The notes under the pieces were generated by a model, which was not told where the DNA came from, searched no databases, and worked only from the letters and a program-made list of their open reading frames with translations. Below, piece after piece: positions 16,133-25,721 of a stretch of DNA of 64,000 nucleotides (positions within the stretch are counted from its first letter, which is position 1; each line of letters begins with the position of its first letter). The position numbers and the translations under genes were made by a program. The stretch is taken from NCBI GenBank assembly GCA_041650175.1, contig JBAZLS010000002.1:1-64000 (forward strand), given 5' to 3'. The DNA comes from Minisyncoccus sp041650175. GTDB taxonomy: Bacteria; Patescibacteriota; Minisyncoccia; Minisyncoccales; Minisyncoccaceae.

Positions 16133-17636
16133 ACAATTTAAAAAACAATTAATCGGCATTGATTTTGCCCCAGAATCAGAGGAAATCGGTGAAGTTGTGG
16201 AGGTTAAGGATAGTGTGGCTAAAGTTTCGGGGCTTAGAGGAGTTGGAAACTTCGAACTTGTAGAATTTGAAGGAGCAAATACCCTAGGCTTGGTTTTGAA
16301 TTTGGAAGAACACGAAGTCGGTGTTGCTGTTTTAGGTTCAGATGAAAAAATTAAGGAAGGAACAGTTGTAAAAAGAACAAAACAAGTATTTTCTCTTCCA
16401 GTTGGCGAAGCATTGCTTGGTCGTGTTGTTGATCCACTCGGCCGTCCTCTAGATGGAAAAGGTGAGATAGAAACTAAAACATATCTTCCGCTTGAGCGAA
16501 AAGGACCTTCTGTTATTGAACGTCAGTCAATTAATACGCCGCTTCATACTGGAATTAAGACAATTGATGCATTGATTCCGATTGGAAGAGGGCAGAGAGA
16601 ATTGATTATTGGAGATAGAGGACTAGGAAAGACTGCTATTGCTATTGATACAATTATCAACCAAAAAAATGAAAAAAATAGGCCAATTTGTGTTTATGTC
16701 GCTTGTGGTCAAAAGAAAAGCAAGGTACAAAGGTTAATCGCTACATTAGAAAAAGCAGGCGCGATGGAATATACTATCGTTGTTTGCGCATCTCCGGACG
16801 ATCCTGCAAGTTTTGTCTATTTAGCTCCATTTACAGGTGCCACTATGGGGGAATATTTTCGTGATAAAGGACAAGATGCTTTAGCTATCTATGACGATTT
16901 AACAAGGCAAGCTTGGGCTTGGAGAGAAATATCATTAATTCTAAGACGTCCGCCAGGCAGAGAAGCATATCCAGGCGACGTATTTTACTTACACTCAAGA
17001 CTTCTTGAAAGAGCGGCTAAATTATCAGACGAAAAAGGAGGAGGTTCTTTAACTGCATTGCCGATTATTGAAACTCAAGCCGGTGATGTTTCGGGTTATA
17101 TTCCGACAAATGTCATTTCTATTACTGACGGGCAAATATTTTTAGATGCAATTCTATTCAAAAAAGAACAAAAACCAGCAATTAATATTGGAACATCAGT
17201 ATCAAGAGTAGGGTCAGATGCGCAAATGAAAGCAACTAAAAAAGTTTCCGGACGATTAAAATTAGACTTAGCCCAATTTCAAGAACTGGAAAGATTTTCT
17301 GAATTTACTGAGGAGCTTGATCCTCAGACTAAATTAACTATCGAAAAAGGTAAAAGAATGAGGCTTATGCTTCGCCAGACAGATTTATTCCCGCTTTCGA
17401 TTGAAAGAGAAGTAGTTATACTATTCGCTTGCGTTAATGGAGAGATTGAAGATATACCAATGGAGCGTATTGCTAATTTTGAAGAAGATCTTTTAAAAGA
17501 AATTGAAATGACTTGTCCAGAAATTTTTAAAGACATACTTGAAACAAAAAATTTATCTGAAGACGCAGCAAATAAAATAACTGAAGCTATTAGAAAAATA
17601 AAAATGTCCTATGGAATTAAAGGAAGTAAAAAATAA
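16119..17636 (+). CDS. atpA: F0F1 ATP synthase subunit alpha
   Basis: 505 residues. The Walker A loop reads GDRGLGKTA (usually GDRQTGKTA), followed by 'AIYDDLTRQAWAWREISLILRRPPGREAYPGDVFYLHSRLLERAAKL' and the arginine-finger region 'NIGTSVSRVGSDAQ'. It is the regulatory nucleotide-binding subunit of F1. Overlaps atpH and atpG. Confidence 0.97.
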   Translation: MDIIEQFKKQLIGIDFAPESEEIGEVVEVKDSVAKVSGLRGVGNFELVEFEGANTLGLVLNLEEHEVGVAVLGSDEKIKEGTVVKRTKQVFSLPVGEALLGRVVDPLGRPLDGKGEIETKTYLPLERKGPSVIERQSINTPLHTGIKTIDALIPIGRGQRELIIGDRGLGKTAIAIDTIINQKNEKNRPICVYVACGQKKSKVQRLIATLEKAGAMEYTIVVCASPDDPASFVYLAPFTGATMGEYFRDKGQDALAIYDDLTRQAWAWREISLILRRPPGREAYPGDVFYLHSRLLERAAKLSDEKGGGSLTALPIIETQAGDVSGYIPTNVISITDGQIFLDAILFKKEQKPAINIGTSVSRVGSDAQMKATKKVSGRLKLDLAQFQELERFSEFTEELDPQTKLTIEKGKRMRLMLRQTDLFPLSIEREVVILFACVNGEIEDIPMERIANFEEDLLKEIEMTCPEIFKDILETKNLSEDAANKITEAIRKIKMSYGIKGSKK

Positions 17637-18486
17637 AATAGGTTCAGTTAAGAATATTTCTGAGCTGACTAGCGCTCTTGAAACTTTTTCTGCGTTAAAA
17701 ATGAAAAAAACCCAAAAAAAGTTTTTACAATCAAAACCATTTTCTCAGGAATTAGCGAAAGTTTTGAAAAAAATGTATAAATCTTTAAAAGAAAAAAAAT
17801 CAATTTTTTTAGAGCAGAGGCCAGTAGAGAAAATTTTATTTTGCGTTGTAGCTTCTGATAGAGGTTTTTGCGGAACATTTAATTCAAATATTTTTAAACT
17901 TGCAGATAATGCTTTATCAGAAATCAAAAAAGAAGGAAAAGTTGATATTTTGGCTATTGGGAAAAAAGCTATTAATCACTATAAAAACCAAGAGATAAAA
18001 TATCAATTTTCAGGAGTTGGCGATTATTGGGAGCTTGATCATACGAAAGAAATAGCAAGTTTATTAGTTGACAATTATAAAGCAAATAATTATCAGAAGG
18101 TATATCTTTTTTATACTCATTTCCAATCGTCATTTGTTCAAAATCCTACAAAAGTCCAGTTATTTCCATTAGACATTGAAACAGTAGATAATTTTTTACG
18201 AGATGAATACAAGAACCAAGGAGAAGAACCTGATTATTTATTAGAGCCATCAGTTGAGGCAATTTTAGATGGCGTTGTTCCAGTATTTGTTGAATATCTT
18301 ATTTATCAATTTATACTTTCGGCAAATACTTCCGAACATTCAGCTAGGATGCTTGCAATGAGGAATGCATCTGATAATGCAAAAGGATTACTTGAAGGTC
18401 TTCGTTTGGAATATAATAAAGCTAGGCAAACAAAAATTACTTCTGAGGTTTGTGAAATTTCATCCACTGCAGAAGCAATGAGTTAG
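17611..18486 (+). CDS. atpG: F0F1 ATP synthase subunit gamma
   Basis: 291 residues. An N-terminal helix ('MELKEVKNKIGSVKNISELTSALE'), the Rossmann-like 'VVASDRGFCGTFNSNI' and C-terminal 'ASDNAKGLLEGLRLEYNKARQTKITSEVCEISSTAEAM' match the rotor shaft. Starts within the last codons of atpA. Confidence 0.95.
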   Translation: MELKEVKNKIGSVKNISELTSALETFSALKMKKTQKKFLQSKPFSQELAKVLKKMYKSLKEKKSIFLEQRPVEKILFCVVASDRGFCGTFNSNIFKLADNALSEIKKEGKVDILAIGKKAINHYKNQEIKYQFSGVGDYWELDHTKEIASLLVDNYKANNYQKVYLFYTHFQSSFVQNPTKVQLFPLDIETVDNFLRDEYKNQGEEPDYLLEPSVEAILDGVVPVFVEYLIYQFILSANTSEHSARMLAMRNASDNAKGLLEGLRLEYNKARQTKITSEVCEISSTAEAMS

Positions 18487-18515
18487 AACGAATTAAGAAT
18501 AAAATTATAAACAAT

Positions 18516-19892
18516 ATGGCAAAAATAATACAAGTCATTGGACCAGTCGTAGATGTGGAATTTGAAGAAGGAAAAATTCCCGCATTGTATAATGCATTAA
18601 TAGTCGTTGGAAGAGACTTGACCTTGGAAGTAGAGCAAGGCCTTGGAGAAGGCAAGGTAAGATGTCTTGCTATGGGTCCAAGCGAAGGATTGGAAAGAGG
18701 TGACGAAGTCAAGGATACTGGCAATCCGATTATGGTTTCAGTTGGAAAAGGTGTTTTAGGTAGGATTATAAATGTTTTAGGTAATCCAATAGACCTAAAA
18801 GGAGAAATTAAAGGAGGAACTCCTGTTTCAATTCACAGAAAAGGACCAAGTCTTCAAAAGCAAAAATCAGACATTGAAATTTTAGAAACAGGAATTAAAG
18901 CAATTGATTTATTATGTCCATTACCGAAAGGAGGAAAAGTAGGTCTTTTTGGCGGCGCTGGTGTAGGTAAAACAGTTTTAATTCAAGAACTTATTACAAA
19001 TATTGCAAAATTCCATCAAGGTTTTTCTGTTTTTGCTGGTATTGGTGAAAGGTCTAGGGAAGGTAACGATATTTATCGCGAAATGACTGAATCAAAAACC
19101 ATTGGAAATACTTGTCTTGTATTTGGCCAGATGAATGAATCTCCAGGGGTAAGATTTAGAATGCCATTAACAGCTCTAACAGTAGCTGAACATTTTAGAG
19201 ACCAAGAAAAGAAGGATGTTCTTTTGTTTATGGATAACATTTTCCGTTTTGTTTTAGCGGGATCTGAAGTTTCGGCATTGCTCGGAAGGATTCCTTCTCA
19301 AACTGGATATCAACCAACACTAACTTCAGAGATGGGCGCATTGCAAGAAAGAATTACCTCAACCGAAGATGGTTCTATTACCTCTGTGCAAGCTGTTTAT
19401 GTTCCAGCTGACGACTTGACTGATCCAGCCGTTGTTGCAACTTTTTCGCATCTTGATTCATCATTGGTATTGTCTCGAGCAATTGCATCATTAGGTATTT
19501 ATCCTGCCGTTGAGCCATTAGAGTCAACATCTTCATTATTGAATCCAAGAATTGTTGGAGATAAGCATTATGCAGTATCTGCTGGTGTTAAACAGATTCT
19601 TCAAAGGTACAAAGAATTGCAAGATATTATTGCTATTCTAGGTATTGAAGAATTAGCTGATGAAGACAAGACTGTTGTAAATAGAGCGAGGAAAATTCAA
19701 AAATATTTATCTCAGCCATTTTTTGTCGGTGAGGTTTTTACAGGTATTGTAGGAAAATATGTAAAGATGGAAGAAACTATTGATGGATTTAATAAAATTA
19801 TTTCAGGCGAACTTGATCATATTCCTGAGTCTTATTTTTACATGAAAGGAACTATTGATGAAGTCATTAAATCGTTTGAAGAAAATAAATAA
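18516..19892 (+). CDS. atpD: F0F1 ATP synthase subunit beta
   Basis: 458 residues. Walker A is GGAGVGKTVLIQEL, with the catalytic region 'GIGERSREGNDIYREM' and 'LLFMDNIFRFVLAGSEVSALLGRIPSQTGYQPTL'. Catalytic subunit of F1. It ends 3 nt before atpC. Confidence 0.98.
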   Translation: MAKIIQVIGPVVDVEFEEGKIPALYNALIVVGRDLTLEVEQGLGEGKVRCLAMGPSEGLERGDEVKDTGNPIMVSVGKGVLGRIINVLGNPIDLKGEIKGGTPVSIHRKGPSLQKQKSDIEILETGIKAIDLLCPLPKGGKVGLFGGAGVGKTVLIQELITNIAKFHQGFSVFAGIGERSREGNDIYREMTESKTIGNTCLVFGQMNESPGVRFRMPLTALTVAEHFRDQEKKDVLLFMDNIFRFVLAGSEVSALLGRIPSQTGYQPTLTSEMGALQERITSTEDGSITSVQAVYVPADDLTDPAVVATFSHLDSSLVLSRAIASLGIYPAVEPLESTSSLLNPRIVGDKHYAVSAGVKQILQRYKELQDIIAILGIEELADEDKTVVNRARKIQKYLSQPFFVGEVFTGIVGKYVKMEETIDGFNKIISGELDHIPESYFYMKGTIDEVIKSFEENK

Positions 19893-19895
19893 TCT

Positions 19896-20144
19896 ATGAA
19901 ATTAAGCATTGCAACCCCAGAAAAAATAATGTTTCAGGGAGATGTTGAAAACGTAAATATTTCAACTTATACTGGCAACATTGGAGTTTTATCACATCAT
20001 GCTGCGCTTATTTCGGTTGTGAAAGAGGGAAGCATAAAGATTAAAACAGAAGAAGGAGAAAAGACTTATAAAAATAAGCAAGGAATCATAGAAATTCATA
20101 ACAACGAAGCAATTATTATTTTAAGAGGGTGCAAAGAAGAATAA
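19896..20144 (+). CDS. atpC: F0F1 ATP synthase subunit epsilon (N-terminal domain only)
   Basis: 82 residues: the beta-sandwich domain with 'GDVENVNISTYTGNIGVLSHHAALISVVKEG'. The C-terminal helical hairpin found in most bacterial epsilon subunits (total about 135 aa) is absent. That hairpin inhibits ATP hydrolysis, so this enzyme may lack epsilon inhibition (inference). Last gene of the operon. Confidence 0.92.
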   Translation: MKLSIATPEKIMFQGDVENVNISTYTGNIGVLSHHAALISVVKEGSIKIKTEEGEKTYKNKQGIIEIHNNEAIIILRGCKEE

Positions 20145-20150
20145 CAAACA

Positions 20151-20170
20151 AACGCCGAAAGGCGTTTTTT
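20151..20170 (+). terminator. Terminator of the ATP synthase operon
   Basis: AACGCC-GAAA-GGCGTT with a following T tract, 7 nt after the atpC stop. Confidence 0.9.
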
Positions 20171-20238
20171 GTTGATTAAAATAATTAACAGAAAATTCTT
20201 TTTTTTTGTTGATTAAAATAATTAACAGAAAATTCTTT
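20165..20238. repeat. Tandem 37-bp direct duplication
   Basis: The unit (T tract, GTTGATTAAAATAATTAACA, GAAAATTCTTTT) occurs twice with a 37-base period. The second copy runs into the stop codon of the PBP1A gene. Each unit contains a small TTGATTAAAATAATTAA palindrome. Probably a local slippage duplication. Confidence 0.85.
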
Positions 20239-22379
20239 TATTGATTAGTTTGAGGTTGTCCCTCAGTTTGCTTTTTCTGTAACTCCTCTAGTAGTTCTTT
20301 TATTTTTTGAGTTTTTTCGTCACCTTCAAGTCCATCCCATGGGTTAGCTTCTTCAGTATATATTGGCTTTGTTTTGAATATTTGGATGCTTTTTTCTATA
20401 GCCTTTCTCCACATTGGGGCAGCTGTCATTTCACCGATAGCGCCCTTAATCGGAGTTCGATCATTATTACCAGCCCAGACAACAACTACGGCATCTTCGG
20501 TATATCCTATTGTCCAGCCATCAACACTATTTTGAGTAGTACCTGTTTTTACAGCAACTCTATAATCGTCAAATCTTAAGACTGAGTTTTCGCCAAACAT
20601 AGGAGCTCTGGCGGCATTATCCGAAAGAATACTAGTAATTGTATCGCAAGTATTTTCACTTAATATTTTTCTTGGAGTTTTATCGTTCTTATAAATAACC
20701 TCGCCTTTTGAATCAACTATTTTTATAATTGCTGAAGATGGAATAGCATATCCGCCATTGGCAAATGTACTGAAAGCACTAGCCATATCAACCATTTTTA
20801 CATCAGCTCCACCAATCGCAAAAGGCAGTCCATAAAAACTAGCATCACGAGTAAGAGTTGAAATCCCCATTTTCTTGGCAAGATTAATTGTATCTTGCAG
20901 TCCAGCATAATCTCTTAAGGTTTTTATTGCAGGAATATTCAATGATTGAGCAAGTGCGCTTCGAAGAGTTATAGCACCCCTGAAAGACATGTCAAAATTA
21001 TTTGGCCGATAACCTCCTCCAAAATCAGTTGGCTCATCTACTACAATAGTGTCAGCAGTTGCGCCTTTTTCGAAAGCTTCTGCATAGACTATTGGTTTAA
21101 ATGATGATCCTGGCTGTCTTTCAGATTGGACAGGAATATTCATCCATGATTCAAAAAGACAATTTTTCCCAGGAGTACAGCCAGCAGGTAATGAATCTCC
21201 CCATGCATCAGCAGAACCAACAAGAGCGCGAATTTCTCCAGTTTTTGGATCCATCACTATCATTGCAGCATTATATGCGCCATAAGTTTTTCGGTTTGTT
21301 GCGGCGCCATCTTTTACAATTTGTTCAGCCGCTTTCTGCATATCCCAATCTAGGGTTGTGTATATTTTTAATCCTTTGGTTTCAAGCACATCAGGCCCAT
21401 ATTTTTCTTCAAGAATACTTTTAACATATTCTACAAAATGATAAGCAACATTTTTTTGTACTTTTGCAAATTTAAACTCATATTTTTCAGCTTCTTCTCT
21501 TTCCTTGCTAGTAATATATCCTTCTTCTTCCATTCTTTTTAATACGTAATTTTTTCTTTCAAGCAATTCTTTTATGTGGGATCCATAAGCAGAATAATAG
21601 CTAGGGGATTGGATTGAAGCAGCAAGCAAAGCGCATTCAGCAAGATTTAATTCTTGAGCTGGTTTTTCAAAATAAGTAAGGGACGTTTCTTCTATTCCAT
21701 AAAGATTTACTCCAAATGGAACTTTATTCAAATACCATTCAAGTATTTGGTCTTTTGAATATTTTCTATCAAGCTCTGTTGCCAGTAAAATTTCTTTTAC
21801 TTTTCTAGTAATGGTTTTTTCAGCAGTTAGGAATGTTGCTCTGATTAATTGCTGGGTTATAGTAGAAGCTCCCTGATTTGGCGAACGAGTAATTAAATCA
21901 TCTCTTATTGCTCTAACCATTGCCTTTATATCAAATCCATGATGTTCATAAAAATTAGCATCTTCAGTAGCAATAACAGCTTTTTGCATTAATTTCGGAA
22001 TTTTTGATAAAGGAACATAAGTTCTTTTTTCTTCTCCATACACGCTAGAAAGCAAGACTTCTCCTTTATAATCATATATTTTTGTAGATTGGTTAAATTC
22101 TGTATCGGTAAAATCTTTTGGTCTTGGAAGATCTTTTGTCATATAAAAAAATCCGATAATTCCCAATATCGTACATAAAAAAAATAATAAAAAAAGACCA
22201 CTAATTATTCTAAAAAACCAATTCTTTTTCTTTTTCTTTTTTTTTGGAGGAGTAGGGAATGGAACAGAATCTTCTCCATATTCTTTTTCACGAAAATTAC
22301 TTATAAGGGCTTTCTTTTTAAATATTTCATCCGCACTTTCACGAACTTTGATTTTGATTTTTTTAATATTATTTTCCAT
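20238..22379 (-). CDS. Bifunctional penicillin-binding protein 1A (class A PBP)
   Basis: 713 residues: a basic cytoplasmic N terminus with a lysine run, one membrane helix near residues 56-78, and a glycosyltransferase-51 domain ('VIATEDANFYEHHGFDIKAMVRA', 'GASTITQQLIR', 'RKVKEILLATELDRKYSKDQILEWYLN'). The transpeptidase domain follows: SSFK active-site serine in 'RQPGSSFKPIVYAEA', SLN motif in 'AQSLNIPAIKTL', KTGTT. The C-terminal tail is Gln-rich. It polymerises and cross-links peptidoglycan. Single gene, convergent with the ATP synthase operon. Confidence 0.96.
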   Translation of the reverse strand: MENNIKKIKIKVRESADEIFKKKALISNFREKEYGEDSVPFPTPPKKKKKKKNWFFRIISGLFLLFFLCTILGIIGFFYMTKDLPRPKDFTDTEFNQSTKIYDYKGEVLLSSVYGEEKRTYVPLSKIPKLMQKAVIATEDANFYEHHGFDIKAMVRAIRDDLITRSPNQGASTITQQLIRATFLTAEKTITRKVKEILLATELDRKYSKDQILEWYLNKVPFGVNLYGIEETSLTYFEKPAQELNLAECALLAASIQSPSYYSAYGSHIKELLERKNYVLKRMEEEGYITSKEREEAEKYEFKFAKVQKNVAYHFVEYVKSILEEKYGPDVLETKGLKIYTTLDWDMQKAAEQIVKDGAATNRKTYGAYNAAMIVMDPKTGEIRALVGSADAWGDSLPAGCTPGKNCLFESWMNIPVQSERQPGSSFKPIVYAEAFEKGATADTIVVDEPTDFGGGYRPNNFDMSFRGAITLRSALAQSLNIPAIKTLRDYAGLQDTINLAKKMGISTLTRDASFYGLPFAIGGADVKMVDMASAFSTFANGGYAIPSSAIIKIVDSKGEVIYKNDKTPRKILSENTCDTITSILSDNAARAPMFGENSVLRFDDYRVAVKTGTTQNSVDGWTIGYTEDAVVVVWAGNNDRTPIKGAIGEMTAAPMWRKAIEKSIQIFKTKPIYTEEANPWDGLEGDEKTQKIKELLEELQKKQTEGQPQTNQ

Positions 22380-22445
22380 AAATTTAATAACTCAATACTA
22401 TCATATTTTTCATATTTTAAAAACCTTTGGATTCACTACAGAAAC

Positions 22446-22474
22446 TTGTCATTTTTCTTGTTTAGCCTTAATAT
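22446..22474 (+). promoter_or_regulatory. Promoter of tyrS
   Basis: TTGTCA, 17 bp, TAATAT, about 28 nt before the start codon. No T-box element is visible. Confidence 0.6.
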
Positions 22475-22501
22475 AAGCTTAAGATTTTAAATACTTTTAT
22501 C

Positions 22502-23719
22502 ATGAAAATAGACACAGACCCAAAAAAAATAGATGAACTGCTAAGCAGAGGAACAGAAGATATTATCGATAAAGAGCATTTAAGAAATGCCCTTTTATCA
22601 GGAAAACAATTACGCATAAAGCTTGGCATAGATCCTACTGGGCCAAAAATTCATCTTGGCAGAGCTACGATTCTTTTTAAATTAAGAGATTTTCAAAAGC
22701 TTGGACATAAAATAATTTTAATTATTGGAAATTTTACTGCCTTAGTTGGCGATGCTTCGGATAAAGATTCTAGGCGTCCAGTTGTAACGCAAGAAAAAAT
22801 AGACGAAAATCTTAAAGATTATCTTTTGCAGATAGGGAAAATTTTGGATATTGAAAATGAAGAAATATTTGAAAAATATTATAATATGGAATGGTTTGGA
22901 AAGATGGAACTGGAAGAAATACTGAAAATTTCTATGAATTTTACCGCTCAGCAGATGATTCAGAGAAGGAATTTTAAAGAAAGATGGGAGTCCGGAAAAG
23001 AAATCGGAGTCCATGAATTATTATATCCAATGCTTCAAGGATATGATTCGATAGTTGTAAAGTCCGATGTTGAGCTTGGCGGCTTTGACCAATTATTCAA
23101 TCTGAAAACAGGAAGAGATTTGCAGAAAATATATGGGCAAGAACCTCAAGACGTAATGACTTTTAAAATGATTTATGGGCTTGATGGCCGAAAAATGTCT
23201 ACTAGCTGGGGCAATGTGATTAATATTACCGATGAGCCAAATGATATGTTTGGCAAGTTGATGTCGCTCCGCGATGAATTAATTATAGATTATTTTATAT
23301 GTTGTACTCGCTTGCCGATGGATGAAATCAATAATTATAAAAAGCAACTAGACAATAAAGAAATCAATCCAAAAAAAATCAAGAAGATTTTAGCCAAAGC
23401 TATTATTGAAAACTTTCATCCCGCAGAAATAGCGGATAGTGCTGAAAAAGAATGGGAAAATCAATTTGAAGAAAAAGAATTACCAACCGAGATAAAAGAA
23501 ATAGAATTGCCCAAAAATGATTTTAATATTATAGAGCTTTTACTCAAAGCTGGATTGTTTAAAACAAAAGGAGAAGCAAGAAGAGTGGTTGAGCAAGGAG
23601 GAGTAAAAATTATAAAAGGTTCGAAAATTGAGATTAAAAATGATTGGCAAGAAATGGTAAAAATAGAAAAAGGAATGATAATCCAATCAGGAAAAAGAAA
23701 TTTTAGAAAAATTGTATAA
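22502..23719 (+). CDS. tyrS: Tyrosyl-tRNA synthetase
   Basis: 405 residues, TyrZ-like. The HIGH motif is HLGR in 'DPTGPKIHLGRATIL', and KMSKS is KMSTS in 'GLDGRKMSTSWGN'. The C-terminal S4 RNA-binding domain ('NIIELLLKAGLFKTKGEARRVVEQGGVKI') is complete. It charges tRNA-Tyr. Single gene with its own promoter and a shared bidirectional terminator. Confidence 0.95.
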   Translation: MKIDTDPKKIDELLSRGTEDIIDKEHLRNALLSGKQLRIKLGIDPTGPKIHLGRATILFKLRDFQKLGHKIILIIGNFTALVGDASDKDSRRPVVTQEKIDENLKDYLLQIGKILDIENEEIFEKYYNMEWFGKMELEEILKISMNFTAQQMIQRRNFKERWESGKEIGVHELLYPMLQGYDSIVVKSDVELGGFDQLFNLKTGRDLQKIYGQEPQDVMTFKMIYGLDGRKMSTSWGNVINITDEPNDMFGKLMSLRDELIIDYFICCTRLPMDEINNYKKQLDNKEINPKKIKKILAKAIIENFHPAEIADSAEKEWENQFEEKELPTEIKEIELPKNDFNIIELLLKAGLFKTKGEARRVVEQGGVKIIKGSKIEIKNDWQEMVKIEKGMIIQSGKRNFRKIV

Positions 23720-23723
23720 ATTA

Positions 23724-23746
23724 GAAACCCGCAAATTGCGGGTTTC
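23724..23746. terminator. Bidirectional terminator between tyrS and ruvC
   Basis: GAAACCCGCAA/TTGCGGGTTTC, an 11-bp stem between two convergent genes. Confidence 0.75.
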
Positions 23747-24234
23747 TACATTTTAAACCTTGTGTGGTTTGCACAGCAAATAGCAATTGCAAGCGCATCA
23801 GCAGCATCGTCTGGTTTTGGTATTTTTTCTAATTGTAATAAATTTTTTACCATTTGCTGTACCTGATTTTTTGTTGCTCTTCCATATCCAGTTACAGCAG
23901 TTTTCGCTTGAAGTGGAGTATATTCAACTATTGGAACTTTTTTCTTATGAATTGTCATTAATATTACTCCTCGGGCTTGGCTTACGGGCATAACAGTTTT
24001 TAAGTTCTTAAAAAAATACAAACTTTCAACGGCTACTATCCGTGGCTTGAATTCTTTTAATATTTCAACTAATCCATCATTTAGCATGCAAAGTCTTTCT
24101 GCGGTATCCATACCGGCTGGAGTGGATATTATTCCATATTTTAAACAGCTCAATTGTTTTTGAGCTGTTTGAATATAGTCTATTACACCAAAGCCAGTTG
24201 TAGCTGTGCCAGGGTCAATCCCTAATATGATCAT
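23746..24234 (-). CDS. ruvC: Crossover junction endodeoxyribonuclease RuvC
   Basis: 162 residues. Catalytic acidic residues lie in 'ILGIDPGTATTGFGVI', 'VAVESLYFF' and 'PDDAADALAIAICCAN'. RNase H fold resolvase that cuts Holliday junctions as a dimer. It is in the minus-strand cluster ruvB-LTD-yebC-ruvC. Confidence 0.96.
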   Translation of the reverse strand: MIILGIDPGTATTGFGVIDYIQTAQKQLSCLKYGIISTPAGMDTAERLCMLNDGLVEILKEFKPRIVAVESLYFFKNLKTVMPVSQARGVILMTIHKKKVPIVEYTPLQAKTAVTGYGRATKNQVQQMVKNLLQLEKIPKPDDAADALAIAICCANHTRFKM

Positions 24235-24240
24235 AATTGT

Positions 24241-24957
24241 TTATTGTAGGTTTGTATAAATATTTTGGACATCATCATGATCATCAAGCGCTTCATATAG
24301 TTTTTGAAATTTTTCTTGTATATCTGGGGTTCCTTCAACAGGTTCTTTTGCTACCCATTCTAGATTAGCCTCCTTTGGTTTTATACCGTTATCAATAAAG
24401 AACCCTCTTACCTTATCTAGTTCATCTGGTTTTGTATAGACAGTCATATATTCTTCATCAAAGTCAAAATTGTCAGCGCCAGATTCAATTGCAAGCAATT
24501 CTAAATCCTCTTTACTCTTTGCATTTTTATCAATCAATATTACTCCTTTTTTATCAAACATCCATTTTATTCCACCTCCCTCAACCATTTTTCCTCCCTT
24601 TTGATTTAAGATAAGTTTTATCTCGCTTAACGATCTTGTTTTCTTATCTGTAATGCCATCAATTATAAGAGCGCTTCCTCCGGGTCCATAGGCTTCAATG
24701 CTAAATTCCTCATATATGCATCCTTCAAGCTCTCCAGCACCCTTTTTTATCGCTTTATCGATATTATCAGCAGGCATATTAGATTCTTTTGCCTTATCAA
24801 CAACAGTTCTAAGACGAGGATTAAAAGTCATATCAGATCCGCCATCTCTGGCAGCAATAGTAATCTCTTTTGCTAGTTTAGAAAAAATCTTGCTTCTCTT
24901 AGAATCCATTATTTCTTTCTTATATTTGATTGTGCTCCAATGGGAATGTCCGCTCAT
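24241..24957 (-). CDS. YebC/PmpR-family regulator
   Basis: 238 residues from the ATG giving MSGHSHWSTIKYKK, the family's invariant start; a longer frame adds 15 unrelated residues. 'DGGSDMTFNPRLRTVVDKAKESNMPADNIDKAIKKGAG' and 'EEFSIEAYGPGGSALIIDGITDKKTR' are typical. Members act as DNA-binding regulators or as translation factors that relieve ribosome stalling. It is next to ruvC, as in many bacteria. Confidence 0.95.
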   Translation of the reverse strand: MSGHSHWSTIKYKKEIMDSKRSKIFSKLAKEITIAARDGGSDMTFNPRLRTVVDKAKESNMPADNIDKAIKKGAGELEGCIYEEFSIEAYGPGGSALIIDGITDKKTRSLSEIKLILNQKGGKMVEGGGIKWMFDKKGVILIDKNAKSKEDLELLAIESGADNFDFDEEYMTVYTKPDELDKVRGFFIDNGIKPKEANLEWVAKEPVEGTPDIQEKFQKLYEALDDHDDVQNIYTNLQ

Positions 24958-25018
24958 AACTTTATTTGTTAGAATTATTTGTCTTGATAATACACTGAAC
25001 AATCCAAAAATTCAATAT

Positions 25019-25720
25019 TCATTGCTTATTATATGACTTTTTAATCTTTAATACTGAACCAGCAGAAAAAATCGCAATAATACCAGCAACAAAATATGTT
25101 TTTGTTGATATTGGCAATTGACTATCTTGATTTTCTTTTTTGGCAGTAACGGTATTATTAGCATTTGGGATTGTGCCCTCACTTTTTGCTTCTTCTTTTT
25201 TAGTTCCAGCGCTATTTTTTTCTTTTGGTGTCCCATTTTCATTCTCACTATTTTGCCAATTTGCCTTATCGTTTCCATTTGAAAGCGGATTTATTCTTTC
25301 CATTGTTTGTTTCGTTTTGTTATCACCCGAAAACCATCCTAGCGAGCAATCAATTTTATCGATTTCTTGTCCTTGTTCATTAATAAGAACTATTATCTCG
25401 CCTTTATTATTAAATGCTTTCTTAAAAATAACATCAGCCTTTTGATTATCAACAATGCTATCAGAATTTCGTTCCATTAAATAATAAGAATTTGCCTCAA
25501 GAATCCCCTTAAGTGGAATTTCTGTTTTAGATATTTTTAGCTTCCAATTTTTTAAACTCATTGCCTTATCAGTTGTATTATAAAATTCTATCCATTCATG
25601 GGAGTAGGAATCTTTTTGACCCATCCAAGCAATTTCATTAATTATTATTTCTCCTTTCGCAAAAATAAAAACCGGCAAAAGTAAGAAAATAATTATTGAT
25701 ATTTTTAATGATATTTTCAT
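25019..25720 (-). CDS. Lamin-tail-domain (LTD) surface protein
   Basis: 233 residues. A Sec signal peptide ('ISIIIFLLLPVFIFAKG') is followed by an LTD domain: 'IIINEIAWMGQKDSYSHEWIEFYNTTDKAMSLKNWKL', 'EANSYYLMER'. A Ser/Asn/Glu/Lys-rich linker and a C-terminal helix ('YFVAGIIAIFSAGSVLKI') with a basic tail suggest a membrane-anchored exterior protein. Many Parcubacteria carry such proteins, with unknown function. It lies between yebC and ruvB, sharing the transcript. Confidence 0.85.
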   Translation of the reverse strand: MKISLKISIIIFLLLPVFIFAKGEIIINEIAWMGQKDSYSHEWIEFYNTTDKAMSLKNWKLKISKTEIPLKGILEANSYYLMERNSDSIVDNQKADVIFKKAFNNKGEIIVLINEQGQEIDKIDCSLGWFSGDNKTKQTMERINPLSNGNDKANWQNSENENGTPKEKNSAGTKKEEAKSEGTIPNANNTVTAKKENQDSQLPISTKTYFVAGIIAIFSAGSVLKIKKSYNKQ

Positions 25721-25721
25721 T

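Noticed and set aside
20165..20238. CRISPR-like repeat
   Set aside because: Only two adjacent copies with no spacers and no cas genes; a slippage duplication.
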